Positions 1 through 11,624 of a DNA stretch of 64,000 nt are shown here, piece by piece. The notes under the pieces were generated by a model that searched no databases, had not been told where the DNA came from, and saw only the letters and a program-made list of their open reading frames with translations. Position numbers and translations under genes: made by a program. Location: positions 90,862 through 154,861 of the forward strand of contig NCSJ02000074.1 of the NCBI GenBank assembly GCA_002812745.2, given 5' to 3'. How positions within the stretch are numbered: position 1 is the stretch's first letter; each line of letters begins with the position of its first letter. This DNA is from Scytalidium lignicola (taxonomy: Eukaryota > Ascomycota > Leotiomycetes).

Positions 1-1
1 C

Positions 2-1070
2 TCTCTGCCTCAGCTCTGGTCCACCTTCATCTATTGCCCTCTTGCCCACATGGTCTGGTCCGAAACTGGCTTCCTGGCGAACCTCGGCGTCCTTGATTTC
101 GCTGGCGGTACCCCAGTACACATCTGCAGTGGAGCAACAGCAACCGCTATCTCGATCTACCTCTCCTACCCGCTCATGCGCTCCAAAAGATCTGCAGTTC
201 GCACACCATCGCACTTGAAATTGCACAAGCCTGGAAGCTCATACTCCCAATTGCTCGCCATGATGACCATCTGGGGCTCCTGGCTCGCCTTCGACGCTGG
301 AACCACTCTCTCCCTAAACTTCAAGTCGGTCATGGCGCTCTGCGTGACGAATCTCTGCGCAAGTGCCGGGGCGATCACCTGGGCTTGTATCACATACTAC
401 GAGACCGGCCGCTGGTCTCTTGATAGCACATTTATGGGCGCCATTGCAGGCTTGGTGCTCATCACTCCCTCAGCAGGCTTCATTGACCTCACTACCTCTT
501 TCTTCTTCGGTGTCGCCGGCGCCTTCGTTTGTCGTCAGGCATTGCGCATCAAGTTCACCGAGACGGCGCGTCGCTTGAAGTGGGTGGATAACGGAGACAC
601 CTTCGCCACGCACTGCATCGGCGGGTTCTTGGGCACGATTGCAACGGGAATGTTTGCTAAAAGAGAAGTGGCTGGATATGATGGCGTTAGCGATATCAAG
701 GGCGGCGCGGTGTTTGATGGTAATTGGGGCCAGATATGGGTTCAGATCCTTGAAGCATTGATTGGATTCACCTGGAGCTTCGTTGGCAGCTATTTAATCA
801 TGATCGTGATTGATAGCATCCCCGGATTCGAGGTCCTATCTGAGGATGAGTAAGTAAACCTTGTTTCTCCATCCCCTGTCTTTTATCCCTGCAGTATATC
901 CACAGTGTTAAACCCAAAAGACTAACCTCCTTTTTTCCACCTCCAGTGACATCGCCGCCGGAATGGACGACGCACAATGCGAGGAAACACTAACTGAGAT
1001 CCCCTACGACGACGTCGACTACCATCCCTTCTCCAACGGCGAGTGGATAGCAGACCATCAGATCGAATAA
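2..1070 (+). CDS. Ammonium transporter (Mep/Amt family), 5'-truncated by window edge
   Basis: This is the C-terminal 323 residues of an ammonium permease of the plasma membrane, which imports ammonium. The frame is open from base 2, so the start lies outside the window. The exons are <2-849 and 947-1070; the 97-nt GT-AG intron (850-946) bypasses a stop at 851-853. The family block DFAGGTPVHICSGA carries the first pore histidine, and THCIGGF carries the second (twin-His pore). Several hydrophobic helices are visible, and LVLITPSAGFI matches the conserved Amt segment. The cytosolic tail after the last helix is short and acidic and ends WIADHQIE. Family assignment is firm, but which Mep paralogue it is cannot be told from this part. 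It is the only transporter for nitrogen in the window. Confidence 0.93.
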
Positions 1071-2293
1071 ACTTTGCACAACAAAAAAAACAGCCTTACT
1101 TTTTGTCCCCTCATTCAGCATGAAGTCACGAAATATATTTCTCCCTCCTCTCTAGGAATCGGAAAACCAAACCAAACCAAACCAAACCATCTACCAGCGC
1201 CTTAGACATATATCTATGTACCTTGAGATAATAGCAGCCTCTTGACCAAGATTTGTTCTTTTTATCTTTGATTTTTCCCGAAAATGGTTTTTGGATCTGT
1301 TTTAGAATATTCGGGGGAGGTTTATATTTGCTTCTTTTTCGGAGTCGTATATTACTCTTAACCTCTTTCCCCCTCATTTCTGCCACTTCCTTGCATCTTA
1401 CTGTTATAGGTCGGGGTGGGAAGAATATATCTATAAAAACAAGGATAATACGGCAGCAAATACAGTGATACGGTAAAACGGAAGTTTGATGAGGATGACT
1501 ACCAAGGAGTTTATTTGATTCATGCGATAGAAGGAGGGGAAGGAAGGTCACGCGGAAAGGCGGGAAGCAAAGGCATTAAAATATGGGGGTTTTTTTTTTT
1601 GCCGAGGCTGGAAATTGGAAGAGGATGAGGAGAATGACTTTTTAGCACAAAAAAGNAAAAAGNAAAAGCAGGACCTGAAAATTAGGGGGTGAAATGTCAT
1701 CAATAGATGGAAGATATATATATATTCATAAATATATAATAGAGAGATATCCATAAAAAAAAGAGTCCAGCAAGAAATAAGACTAGTTTAAGTCTTAAAA
1801 TTGTTAAACCGTATCCTTCCTTCATTCCTTCCTTCCTCCGCTTTCCTACTCCTTTGGTATAACTCAAATAATAAAGACGAAAAAACAAATATCAAGACTC
1901 GCTAGGACGCTATGCACCTCCAAAAAAAAAATATAAAAACCAAAACAAAAAACCAAAGAGGGGGCGTATAATATGATAAAATAGAATAAAATCCTCCCAG
2001 ATATATATAAATTTGCCTTGGGATTTCTTATTTCTCTCTGTTTCCTTCTTTTTTGAAATCCCGCCCTGGTTCCAATCCTACCTAACCAACCAACCCAACC
2101 AAAGGATGCCAATTTGACCTTGACGCCAATGTCCACAGNAAAAAAAAATTTGTCCAATATTGTCGAAACTCATTCCCTCCTCTTTCTCCCGTTCGCTTTC
2201 GTATAAAAAANTAAAAATAGAAAGGATTAACATCCCTCCTAGGACTAGCACACACACGAATTTACCATATTCCTATCCCGGGAACCCCCTTCT
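1071..2293. other. Intergenic, convergent 3' regions
   Basis: No gene is recognised between the ends of the ammonium transporter and the Zn2Cys6 gene, which point toward each other. The stretch is AT-rich with long A and T runs, five copies of AAACC at 1164-1188, and single N bases at 1656, 1663, 2139 and 2211, each beside an A-rich run. Short reading frames here look like chance. Confidence 0.7.
1164..1188 (+). repeat. (AAACC)5 microsatellite
   Basis: Five exact tandem copies of the pentamer AAACC lie about 100 bp past the stop codon of the ammonium transporter. It is a simple-sequence repeat with no evident function. Confidence 0.9.
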
Positions 2294-3649
2294 TTAAAAT
2301 AAACAAGTAACGCTCGCAATATCATTAAACAGATCCCACCAGCTCAACTCCAGCGTCGCCGGGTCACGATCTAGCTTAGTCCATAACTGCTCGAGAAAGG
2401 CCTTGAGAGAACGCAGACTCTCGAAGCTTAAGAAGCTAGCCGTCTGAGCCAGGCTCTTCTGGACCACGACACGCTGGCTATCGAGCAGACAGTGTGCAGC
2501 AACGATGAGTAGTGGGAAGAGGATACAGTGGTGGTGCTTGAGGGACAGCGTGGGGCTGGCAATGACGTCGACACAACTGCTGACGGACTGTTGCACGAGG
2601 AGATGTCCTATGGGTAAGCCGCTGAGAGCGCGATACAGGTATATCGAAGCAGAGAAGCGGTAGACAGAGCAGAATGCGGACCAACTGGCGGTTTCTGGGT
2701 TATCTCCGTCCGGGAGATCTGCACGGCGGTAGGCTTGCTGCTCCAAGGCCATCTGGATGCTCAGCAGGGTGCCAATTGGAATGGTGCTTTGGACGTGCAA
2801 CGTCTCGTGGCCGAGGTTGGCTAATTGGGCGAAGATGGCCATGGTTTCGAGGTAGTCGTCATCTGAAGCTACGTTGCCCCACCATGAATCCCGGTTGCTG
2901 AGCTCCGCCCAAGACGAAGGCTCGAAGAAAGGCCGGTCGCCGATGAGCACCGCGTGGGTGAGGTCCATGGTCGCGAAGATGGAGAGGAAGAGGACGGGTA
3001 GTTCGTGTTTCATCGATAGAATCTCTTGCGCGCCGCCCCATTGACTGAGAATAGCTTTTCCACCGAGCAGGTGGTGGTGTGTCGGCGTCTCTTTCGTACT
3101 GGGTTCTATGATGCCGTCCAGAATGCACAGCAGAACGTTGGCCAGAAAGAGGGAGTTGTTCACCTCAGTGGAATTGTGAGCGTCACTCAGATTCTTTCGA
3201 AACATCTTAATAGCGCCATTGCGGTCTTTCAGCTTCGATAAGGCTGAGGAGGGATCGGGAGCTGCAGTATTTCGGTAGGTTTGATGCGCGTTGGCTACAG
3301 CAACGACGGAGTGCAGGAGGATGGGATCTCTCGACAGGTTCTCCAAGTCCACACGCAGGACGTTGTTGGCGATGGTGAAGCGGGGCAGCACCTCGGCTTC
3401 GAAGTAGAGCATGTACTGATCTCGGTTCTTCTGTAGTGTTGGGGGCCGATATAAAGGAATCTTCTTTCCTGCCAGTCGTCCTCGCGAGGCGACGCAGTCG
3501 GTCCAACGCAACCGTACCTTGCCATAGTCGCAGTGGCGGCCGGCGGTTGCGCACTTATCGCAGGTCGGCGTGTTGAGATCGCAAATGACTCGTCGTTCCT
3601 TGCAGCCCCAGCAGGACCCTTCGACCGTCCGTATTCGTGGTTTCGGCAT
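2294..3649 (-). CDS. Zn2Cys6 fungal-specific transcription factor
   Basis: A single uninterrupted frame of 451 residues. The N-terminus holds a Gal4-type binuclear zinc cluster with cysteines at 13, 16, 23, 30, 33 and 40 (CWGCKERRVICD, then TCDKC and HCDYG), so the ATG at 3649 is well placed. The rest resembles the fungal TF middle/C-terminal region often annotated DUF3468 / Fungal_trans_2, and ends with the LSWWDLFND block that I associate with this subfamily. It is expected to be nuclear and to bind CGG-type half sites. Target genes cannot be inferred. It stands alone, divergent across a 4.3-kb gap from the sulfatase gene. Confidence 0.9.
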   Translation of the reverse strand: MPKPRIRTVEGSCWGCKERRVICDLNTPTCDKCATAGRHCDYGKVRLRWTDCVASRGRLAGKKIPLYRPPTLQKNRDQYMLYFEAEVLPRFTIANNVLRVDLENLSRDPILLHSVVAVANAHQTYRNTAAPDPSSALSKLKDRNGAIKMFRKNLSDAHNSTEVNNSLFLANVLLCILDGIIEPSTKETPTHHHLLGGKAILSQWGGAQEILSMKHELPVLFLSIFATMDLTHAVLIGDRPFFEPSSWAELSNRDSWWGNVASDDDYLETMAIFAQLANLGHETLHVQSTIPIGTLLSIQMALEQQAYRRADLPDGDNPETASWSAFCSVYRFSASIYLYRALSGLPIGHLLVQQSVSSCVDVIASPTLSLKHHHCILFPLLIVAAHCLLDSQRVVVQKSLAQTASFLSFESLRSLKAFLEQLWTKLDRDPATLELSWWDLFNDIASVTCLF

Positions 3650-6600
3650 GGCGGGCTGCGGCTAGCTACATGATCTGGGTCGGTGGGTATATATATTATC
3701 TTGCTGGTATGGTTTGGGTATCACAGGAGATGTGTCGAGGTGGGGACCAGGAGCAGGAGCAGTAGCAGTAGAAAAGGAAAAGAAGAGCATGGAGGAGGTG
3801 GAGGAGGTGGATATGGATGGATGCAGGACGTTTTTGGAGCAGCCGAATTGGATCCTGTCGGCCTGTTGCTGGTGGACGCAACCCCCCTTTCCCTTCTTTC
3901 CCTTATCGTGGTGGCTTCGTCGAGCAAGAGATAAACCCACCCCCCCGCAAATTCGGCAACGACCGACTGGCTCGGATCACGTGCAGCCAGAAGTCCAGCT
4001 ACCCGTGCTACTGTCCTTGTTCAACACAAGAAAAAGCAAATGTGCAGCGTGTAGCGTGCCCGTTACTGATTGTCTGGGCGAAAGCCGCGGGATGATAGCC
4101 AATGGAGGGGCTGGGGGTAGCTTTTGGAGGGGGTTCTAGAAGGTGCTATAGGTTGTTGTTGTTCTCCTCCACAGCCCTGGCTCAACGAGGGTTACATGCA
4201 GCTACGAGCTGGTTTCAGGGGTTGTTGTTGGTGGTGGTCAGAAACGAAAAACGAAAGAAAAAAGAAGGATTCCAGGCAGGCATCCCTTCAGTACGGTGAG
4301 ACAAGAGGCTGATTTCTGCGGCCGGGGATCTCGCTGAAATCCTCGGAAGACGAGTCCTAGAATCTGGCCGACCACTCGGGATATTAGGGGAGATTTCCCT
4401 CCTTCTTCTTTCGAGCTTCTAGCTCTGCTGCCACGGATGCCGTACAGAATCGGCTCCCGTGGACTCCACCGTCCATCTAAATCAAGCATACATCCGGAAA
4501 TATAAGGGAGAAGAGCAGCCTGGCGTCTGACGTGGGGGAGAGCTGAGTCTGCCAATATGGAGTAATCCATCTGGAGAAGGTGGATAGAGAGATAGACAGG
4601 CACGACAGGATAATGAACAACACGCACGATACGGTAGACTTGCGGGGCGATTTCCCCTTTCCCTGGTCGTGCTCATCGCTACAGATTTGGAGCCAACTGC
4701 ATATCTCTCTCTCTGCTCTACCAGGGTAATCCATCGCGCATGCTTTACAGTACTTATTTTCCGAGCTGTCTTCCTGCCTTCTCCTGCCTTCTCGCAGTCT
4801 CCTGGCTCGGTGTTGACAAGTCTTCGCGGCACGTGGGTTACTTCGGGCTTGTTTGGCCCGACGAGCATGGAGGCTTCTCCTTGTGCTTTCTGGAACAAAT
4901 GTGTGTTGTCCGAATAACGTTCTGCTTGTACAGTATTGTACGACCGTGTTTCCTGCTTCTATTCGTTCGCCATGAGGTCCGTCTCCCCGACATGGCCGTC
5001 CAGGGTCCCCCCTTCTTGAGGATCTTCGGGGCTTCCGGCATGGCAGATTTCAAAGGGGTCTGAGAGCCGTGGGATCAATATGGATATGCCGTCAGCACCA
5101 TAATAATAATACACGTGTACGGATGGCTCTTTCTGTACACGTCCGACGCTTGCGTGAGATTGGAAACGATCCTTGTTTCTGGACGGGCGGCAGTCTTGAA
5201 GTGAAAGCTTGGAGCCGCGATAAGTACTGTTACTTACAGTTTATTCTTATTCTCGTATGGTAGCACCGCGCCCCGTGACAGCTTGTGCCTGTTGACGCCA
5301 TGGCCCCGGGTAGCTGCATGACGCCTGTCACCGAGGAGAATGGCCAACGGTTTCCGCCCTGGGCAGTTAAAAAAGGAGGGAAAAAAAGGAGGGAGAGATT
5401 CTGATTGGAGTGCTTCAAGAACCACGAGACATATCCAAGCACCCGGTCAGCATTAATCAAAGTGCCGTAATACAGTATTGTATTGACTTCGCGATATTGA
5501 TTGATTAGTGAATTAATTAACACCCATGGGAATCGACGGGACAAAGGATGGAAACCCCTCGGATTCTCTGCCCTCGCCTTCTGCCCGAAGATATTCAATA
5601 TCTGAACCCATGCCTGACTATATTTGCAGTCTGATGAGGAGTAACTAAAAGATTATTTTGTCTACAAGGACTTTATATATAGTTAATTATTTGTTAGGCT
5701 ATCCGTTCTTCTGACACAAAGCTTACGAGATAGGGAAAAATTATAAAGTTACTCAAAAATTAAAATAAAATAAAAAATCGCCATCCTTCTGATTTACTCC
5801 AACAATAAGGAGCTTGTGCAAGGGTTATGAAGGAGCCCCCAATGCGATTGCCGCACCCATAATGGGTGGTGATTTTTGCCCACATAGAAATTGAAATCAG
5901 ACAGGTTGAGCAACAAGCAACTACGCCAAGTTCCTCTTTTTTTGCTAACAAGCCACTATTTAAAGTTATATCTACCATAAAATCGCAAAGTCAGGTGATA
6001 CACGCAAAATTCTTAACGCCTTACTCATATAGTATTATAAAACGGATTGAAGATTTCACAAGACTCACAAGTGTCACGATCCTGGCTACCGGCTTAGCTC
6101 ATGAGGGCGTATGCCCAGTAGGTTGAGGTATGTATTGCGAGATACAAAAGCCACTTCGTGAGGTCTTATAGAATAAATGGCGATGTTATTTCAATGAAGT
6201 TGAGCATGAGGCTCCGATTTAGGATGAACTGGCTACTTATATAGACGTATGAAATAGTTCTGAACCTTTGGTCAGGTCGGAGTGTTTGGGTCAGGTGACC
6301 TAACCCCTGCGGGTCAGTAGTCTCGTTGAAGCCGGAGCAAGAGTGAGAGAGAGCATTGTAAAAAGCGATGAAAAGCTGTCACATTTATATCCATCGATCA
6401 CTTTTGATTTGCGAGGCCATGTTGTTTGTTCTCTGCAGCTAAGAAGAGTCCAACCCGGTTTTGCATTGCCCATCGCCAATGAAATGGACGTAATGGAGGT
6501 GGTGGGCAACACGAATGGGCTGCGACCGCATGAAAAAAACCTGGAGTCGACCGCGGCCCACTCAGCCGCCAGCAGCCGTGTCCCCCTCTCCTCATCCGTC

Positions 6601-7940
6601 ATAGACCAGTGAGGCACCGCGACGCGCACTTGGAGATCATGCAAGGCTGAGATCGGCACCGAAAAAAATTGGGAAGGCTACGAAAAAAAAGTCTCTGGGG
6701 CCGTAGGTCGGTGTGTTTGCGGTGCCAACAGATCCATCATGATGGCGTTGATGATGTTGATGTTGATGGTGGCGTTGATGCCAGAGCGGAAGTCCATGGA
6801 CGTAGGAACACCCTGGTGCACTCTTCGCTGGCGAACTTCGGCGACCATCCGCCATGACTCGGACACCCTTTTGCGCCAATGACCGTGCTATGGAATCGCA
6901 GTTGATGTGCTGGCAACGCCTCGCACCTGGTGATGGCACGAGGGCATGCTTGGATGGAAGATATGCCTGGTTTGAGCATGAATGATGCTGATGCTGGACG
7001 TCGTGGATGCTTCCCTTTGACAAAGCCGCTACGATGCGCGTGTGGACGAAGACAAAGAATTTCTTCGCCGGCCTGGGCTAGCGAGACTGCCTTCTAGGGA
7101 TGCAAGAGCGACATGCGGTGTGTAGTGGTTGATGTGTTTCATTGTGTTTTATTATCCAGTGTGTGATGCCCAGGTCTGGTCATCGCAACCCAGCCGTCAA
7201 CACTGGTGGTTTGTTCGTCGTTTGGATGTTCACCGTCGTCACTCACACACACACATCCGACAACATCAACACACCATCACCAACCTCCTCCACACTGCAG
7301 CAACCAGAGTCCACCACCCTATATCAACCTTTCCTTTTCGGCAGCGGATTCCCATGTGGGCAATAATAATCACGAACGTGCATCGCAGCGTCAATTGCTG
7401 ACCGGTCGACGCCGTTGTGTCTTTCTGCCTTGTGCCTTTCGATGCCTGGCGCTGGCTGGAAAAGGCAAGCACGTCTTATCGCGTGCTTCCCGAAAACGGC
7501 ATTTCGATCACGACGTCTTAGGGTTGGATCACACAATTAAACTTCCTCTTTCTGTCCCCTTCTGCCCCCCTCCCAGTCTCTTCCGTCAGCTTCGCCGCAC
7601 ACGACCGCGAATACCACTGCAAGTTCTCCATATTAACCATTTTGACACCGCCTTTTCTTTCCTTTTCACCACCTTCATTTTTCCTTTCTCCTGCTCTGTC
7701 TTCATTCTTTGCAAGAGTTCAACTTTGCTCGTCCTTCAGCGCACTTCAGCCTTCTCCTCAGATCCCCATTACTCCTACACACGAACCTAGAACACACATA
7801 CATATATACACACACAACACACACACTCCTCCAACAACACTCACAAAAAACTCTTTAACAGCCACAAACCAGCCAGCCTCCACTGTAGAAACCCCCCCAC
7901 ACTACATTTCACATCACACACCGTTACATCTGCAGCAGCC
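3650..7940. other. Large divergent intergenic region
   Basis: About 4.3 kb between the starts of the Zn2Cys6 gene (-) and the sulfatase gene (+). I find no convincing coding sequence; the longer frames have low-complexity composition and no family resemblance. The left part is fairly GC-rich. Positions 5640-6250 are AT-rich, and a possible solo LTR begins at 6071 with TGTCACGATCC. A related palindromic core, TACAGTATTGTA, occurs at 4929-4940 and 5471-5482. The last 700 bp become C/T/A-rich with CA runs (7240-7330, 7795-7830), as in fungal 5' leaders, and probably hold the sulfatase promoter and 5' UTR. Confidence 0.65.
6071..6384 (+). repeat. Candidate degenerate solo LTR
   Basis: The segment starts TGTCACGATCC and has a possible TATA region near 6235 (cttatatagacg). 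It contains ggtcaggtcgg/gggtcaggtgacc repeats and could end at the TGTCACA near 6384. This look resembles LTRs of fungal gypsy-type elements. No target-site duplication is evident at the chosen ends and no internal retrotransposon coding is present, so the boundaries are guesses. Confidence 0.3.
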
Positions 7941-9814
7941 ATGGCGCCCGATCTCAACACCCTCAACAGCAGCAGCGACGACGGGGCACTGCCAGTCCGC
8001 ACCTCACCGGCCCCCAAGCCCAACATCCTCTACATCATGGCTGACCAGCTCGCCGCCCCGCTGCTCAAGATGCACAACCCAGCTTCCCAGATCAAGACAC
8101 CTAATCTCGACCGCCTGGCTGCCAATGCCGTCATCTTCGACAGCGCCTACTGCCCCTCGCCACTCTGCGCGCCGTCCCGTATGTCCATGGTGACGGGCCA
8201 GCTGCCCACCAAGATCGGCTCCTACGACAATGCCTGCAGCATCGAACCCTCCGTCCCGACGTATGCACACTACCTGCGCGCCGCAGGCTACGAGACCACC
8301 TTGGCAGGCAAGATGCACTTCATTGGTGACCAGCTGCACGGCTACGAGAGCAGGCTGACAAGCGACATCTACCCTGCAGATTACGGCTGGGTGGTGAACT
8401 GGGAGGAACCAGACACGCGATTGGAGTGGTATCACAATGCGAGCAGTATCGAGCAGGCAGGTCCCTGTGTGAGGAGCAATCAGCTGGATTACGATGAGGA
8501 GGTCATGTACAGGTCGAAGCAGTTCCTCTACGATTATGTCAGGAAGGGACCACAGACGAGGCCATTCTGCATGACGGTAAGAAGAACTTCTCTTTTCTTC
8601 ACCTCATTTTTATTATTCTATTTTAGTGGTTTGGTGGCTTGGTGGTTTGGAGCGATCGAGATACTTCAATTGTGTGAAAATTGAAGCTAACAGTTTTGGC
8701 GTAGGTTTCTCTGACACATCCACACGATCCATATACTATAGAGAAGAAATACTGGGATTTGTATGAAGGCGTCGATATTGATCTTCCCAAGGTTACTATC
8801 CCAAAGGAGCAGCAGGATTCACATAGCAAACGATTGCTGAAAGTCTGCGATCTTTGGGATAAGGAATTTACCCCAGATCAGGTCAAGAGAGCCCGCAGAG
8901 CCTACTATGGAGCAGTGAGCTATGTTGATGATTGCATTGGAAAGCTTCTGGACGTGCTCAAGGATTGCCGACTTGACGACAACACCATTATCCTCTTCAG
9001 TGGTGATCATGGCGATATGTTGGGGGAAAGAGGCCTCTGGTATATATATCCAACTTTTACGCTATTCCCCCGTTTTTACTTGATTTTTAGTATTAACCAC
9101 TTGTCTAGGTATAAGATGTCTTACTTCGAGAACTCGGTGCGTGTACCTCTTCTCGTTCACCATCCTAAAGCCTTCAAGCCCCATAGGGTTTCGGCAAATG
9201 TGTCAACTCTTGACATTCTTCCCACCTTGGTCGATCTTGCTGGAACCAAACTCTGGCCACGCCTCCCAATGGACGGCTCCTCTCTCCTTCCGCACTTGCA
9301 GAATGTCCCGGGAGGAAGTGACACTGTTTTTGCCGAGTATTGTGGTGAGGGTACCGTTGCACCGATGATGATGATCCGCCGTGGACCCTGGAAGTTTACC
9401 ATCTGTCCTGCCGACAAACCCCAACTCTTTAACCTTGCAAACGATCCAGCAGAACTGCACAATCTTGCCACTCTTCCGGTCAATGACCCATTAGTTACAC
9501 CTGAGGTGACCAAAGTCCTCGAAGCCTTCCATGCCGAAGCAGCTGCGAAGTGGGACTTTGACCGCATCACCGAGGATGTGCTGTTATCTCAGCGTGAGAG
9601 GCGATTAGTCTGGAGTGCCCTCAGGGTTGGCAAATTCACCAGCTGGGATCACAACCCAGAGGATGATGGACGCAAGAAGTACATCCGGTCAAACATCCCG
9701 CTCGATGACCTAGAACTCATGGCTCGGTACCCACCGGTTGATACCCAGGGAAGAGAATTCAACTCCAAGCTCATTGGTAGTATTACACATCAAGCTGGTA
9801 GTCATGAGGAGTAA
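7941..9814 (+). CDS. Choline-sulfatase-like sulfatase
   Basis: Three exons, 7941-8576, 8705-9039 and 9109-9814, give 558 residues; both introns (128 and 69 nt) are GT-AG, and the first has a GCTAAC branch site. It is a sulfatase of the alkaline phosphatase superfamily, predicted to hydrolyse choline-O-sulfate to choline and sulfate. CAPSR is the CxPxR motif whose cysteine becomes formylglycine. ILYIMADQ supplies the N-terminal metal-binding Asp, and SGDHGDMLGERGLW a further metal site; that block continues across intron 2 as YKMSYFEN. Across intron 1 the product reads MTVSLTHPHDPY, typical of choline sulfatases. No signal peptide is seen, so a cytosolic enzyme is expected. The C-terminal WSALRVGKFTSWDHNP also fits fungal choline sulfatases. 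Substrate is inferred from family resemblance. Confidence 0.92.
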
Positions 9815-11624
9815 GAGATGTCTCTTATTTTCTTAAAGTTTTTTTTTTCCTTTTCATCNTTTTTTACTGATGGAAACACCTTCTTACTTCCATTCGGTTT
9901 TGACGATCGAGGCTATTTCGGATATTGGGAAGGGCTATCAGGTCGAGGCGCTCGGTGGCAGGGAGTAATTAAGTTACGATTTTTATGAGCATGTTTCATG
10001 ATTTCATGAAGACCTGGAAATGGATATATCAATGGGTGAATGATACCGCCTACAAATATCATGGATATGCTCATATCTCTGAATGGTGAGTTTGTTAATT
10101 TTGGGCTTAGTTCGGCTTGGTCATCAGTATGATGAATTAGCATATCTTCGTCCTTTGCGTCCATTCATACACTTCTTTAGGCTATTTTTATTTGCAGTTT
10201 ATTAGCGTTGGTGTTTCGTTTTAGCGAGCATTGTAATTGAGCCTTTACTTCCTTCTCTCCATTCATCTTGACCTATCTGCTTTCTCTACTGCTGGGCCTT
10301 CTATTTCTCCCTTTTTTGCACTGAATTTGTTGAACTGCGTTTTTCTTTGCTTAAGCAAAAGTGACGCAAGAAAGGGAGACAAATGATAAATAGATGGGAC
10401 GGGGATTTTGTTCATATACCTCAGGGTTCGATCCTTTCCCTCTGTGCTTATGGAGTTGGATAGGTGTGTAGATAGTTTGGTAGATTGAGACTGAGAAAAT
10501 TTTACAATTTGAAAATATACTGAAAAAGGACTGGAAGATTGTTTAGTTGCATTTTTCTATGCTATATATGATCGTCGCATATTTTATCATCTATCATTAA
10601 TCATCATGTATTTTGATTTATGGATGTTGCTTATGCTTTACTGAGTCTCGGCAGAAGGGGTATACACAACACGGATCAGATAACAGGATCAGGAAAGACT
10701 ATTGATGAGTATAAACAGTATTACAAGTATGCATTAATTAAAAGTATCGGTTTTTGATTTTGAAAGATGAAGAAGAAGAAAAAAACACCCAAAACACCGC
10801 CACTTTCTGCTTTCCCCCTTGACCCCTCCCTTTTCCTACCATCCCTATCCTAACCACCGTTTTTCGACCTCCAACTGTAAAAAAGTCCAAAAAGTTTTAA
10901 ATTTAAAGTTCAAGACACCAAATCCCGATTCAATCCAATCCAAATCCGAATCCGAAAGTTGGCACACAATTCATATCAATTCCTAAAACTCGTACACCGA
11001 AAAAAAAAACGCATTTTCCAATCCCAACCGGGAAATTAGAAAGAGGCTTTTTTCCATTCATTCTTTTTTTTGTAACAAAAAAAAAGAGGATACTTCCCTC
11101 CTATAATTATGTCATGAGGATTTTCTCAGAGCGGGGGGGTTTTGTTTTTTCCATGGTTGCNAAAAAAAAGATATCGGCGTGTGGACGAATGAAATCTTCT
11201 GATGATATGTTGGACCGAAAGAAAACAATGACAGCTAAAATCCCTAATACCGACCCCCCCGTTCATGTTCATGGTGAAATGTATCCTCATATCCCTTAAC
11301 AAACAAAATGTGCCCATAATCCCATATGTCCCGTGTCCCATGCTCATGTTCATGTCTCCTTGAACTTTGGTATAAAAGAAAGAAAGAAAAAGGTGGTGCG
11401 AGAGGGGAATCATAGAACGCCGAGTCGCCTGCCAATCGTGGCCAAGAAAACGAGAAGCAACAGAAGCAAGAACGGAAACTTAATTCCGGCCCTCCAAGTC
11501 ATCAGTGTCCTTTTGTAGGTGGAAAAAATAGTTAATCCATCAAAAATATCAACAATGCAGCAATTCTGTATGTGTGTGTATCTGTGTGTATGGGTGTGTA
11601 TGGGTGTGCAAGAGAGAGGTAAGA
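9815..11624. other. Intergenic, convergent 3' regions
   Basis: Between the ends of the sulfatase and histidine kinase genes. It is AT-rich with T and A homopolymers and single N bases at 9859 and 11161. No protein family or RNA gene is recognised. A GGGTTCGATCC at about 10425 resembles a tRNA T-loop but its flanks do not pair. Confidence 0.65.

Noticed and set aside
3662..4312. Several overlapping frames of 60-140 codons on both strands upstream of the Zn2Cys6 gene.
   Set aside because: They overlap each other in all frames, are low-complexity, and show no family motif; consistent with GC-rich non-coding DNA.
8577..8684. Continuation of the sulfatase frame past 8576 (KRTSLFFTS-like tail).
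   Set aside because: This is intron sequence; splicing to 8705 gives the conserved THPHDPY segment.
10423..10433. GGGTTCGATCC resembling a tRNA T-arm.
   Set aside because: The flanking bases do not form a T-stem and no matching A-box or acceptor stem is present.
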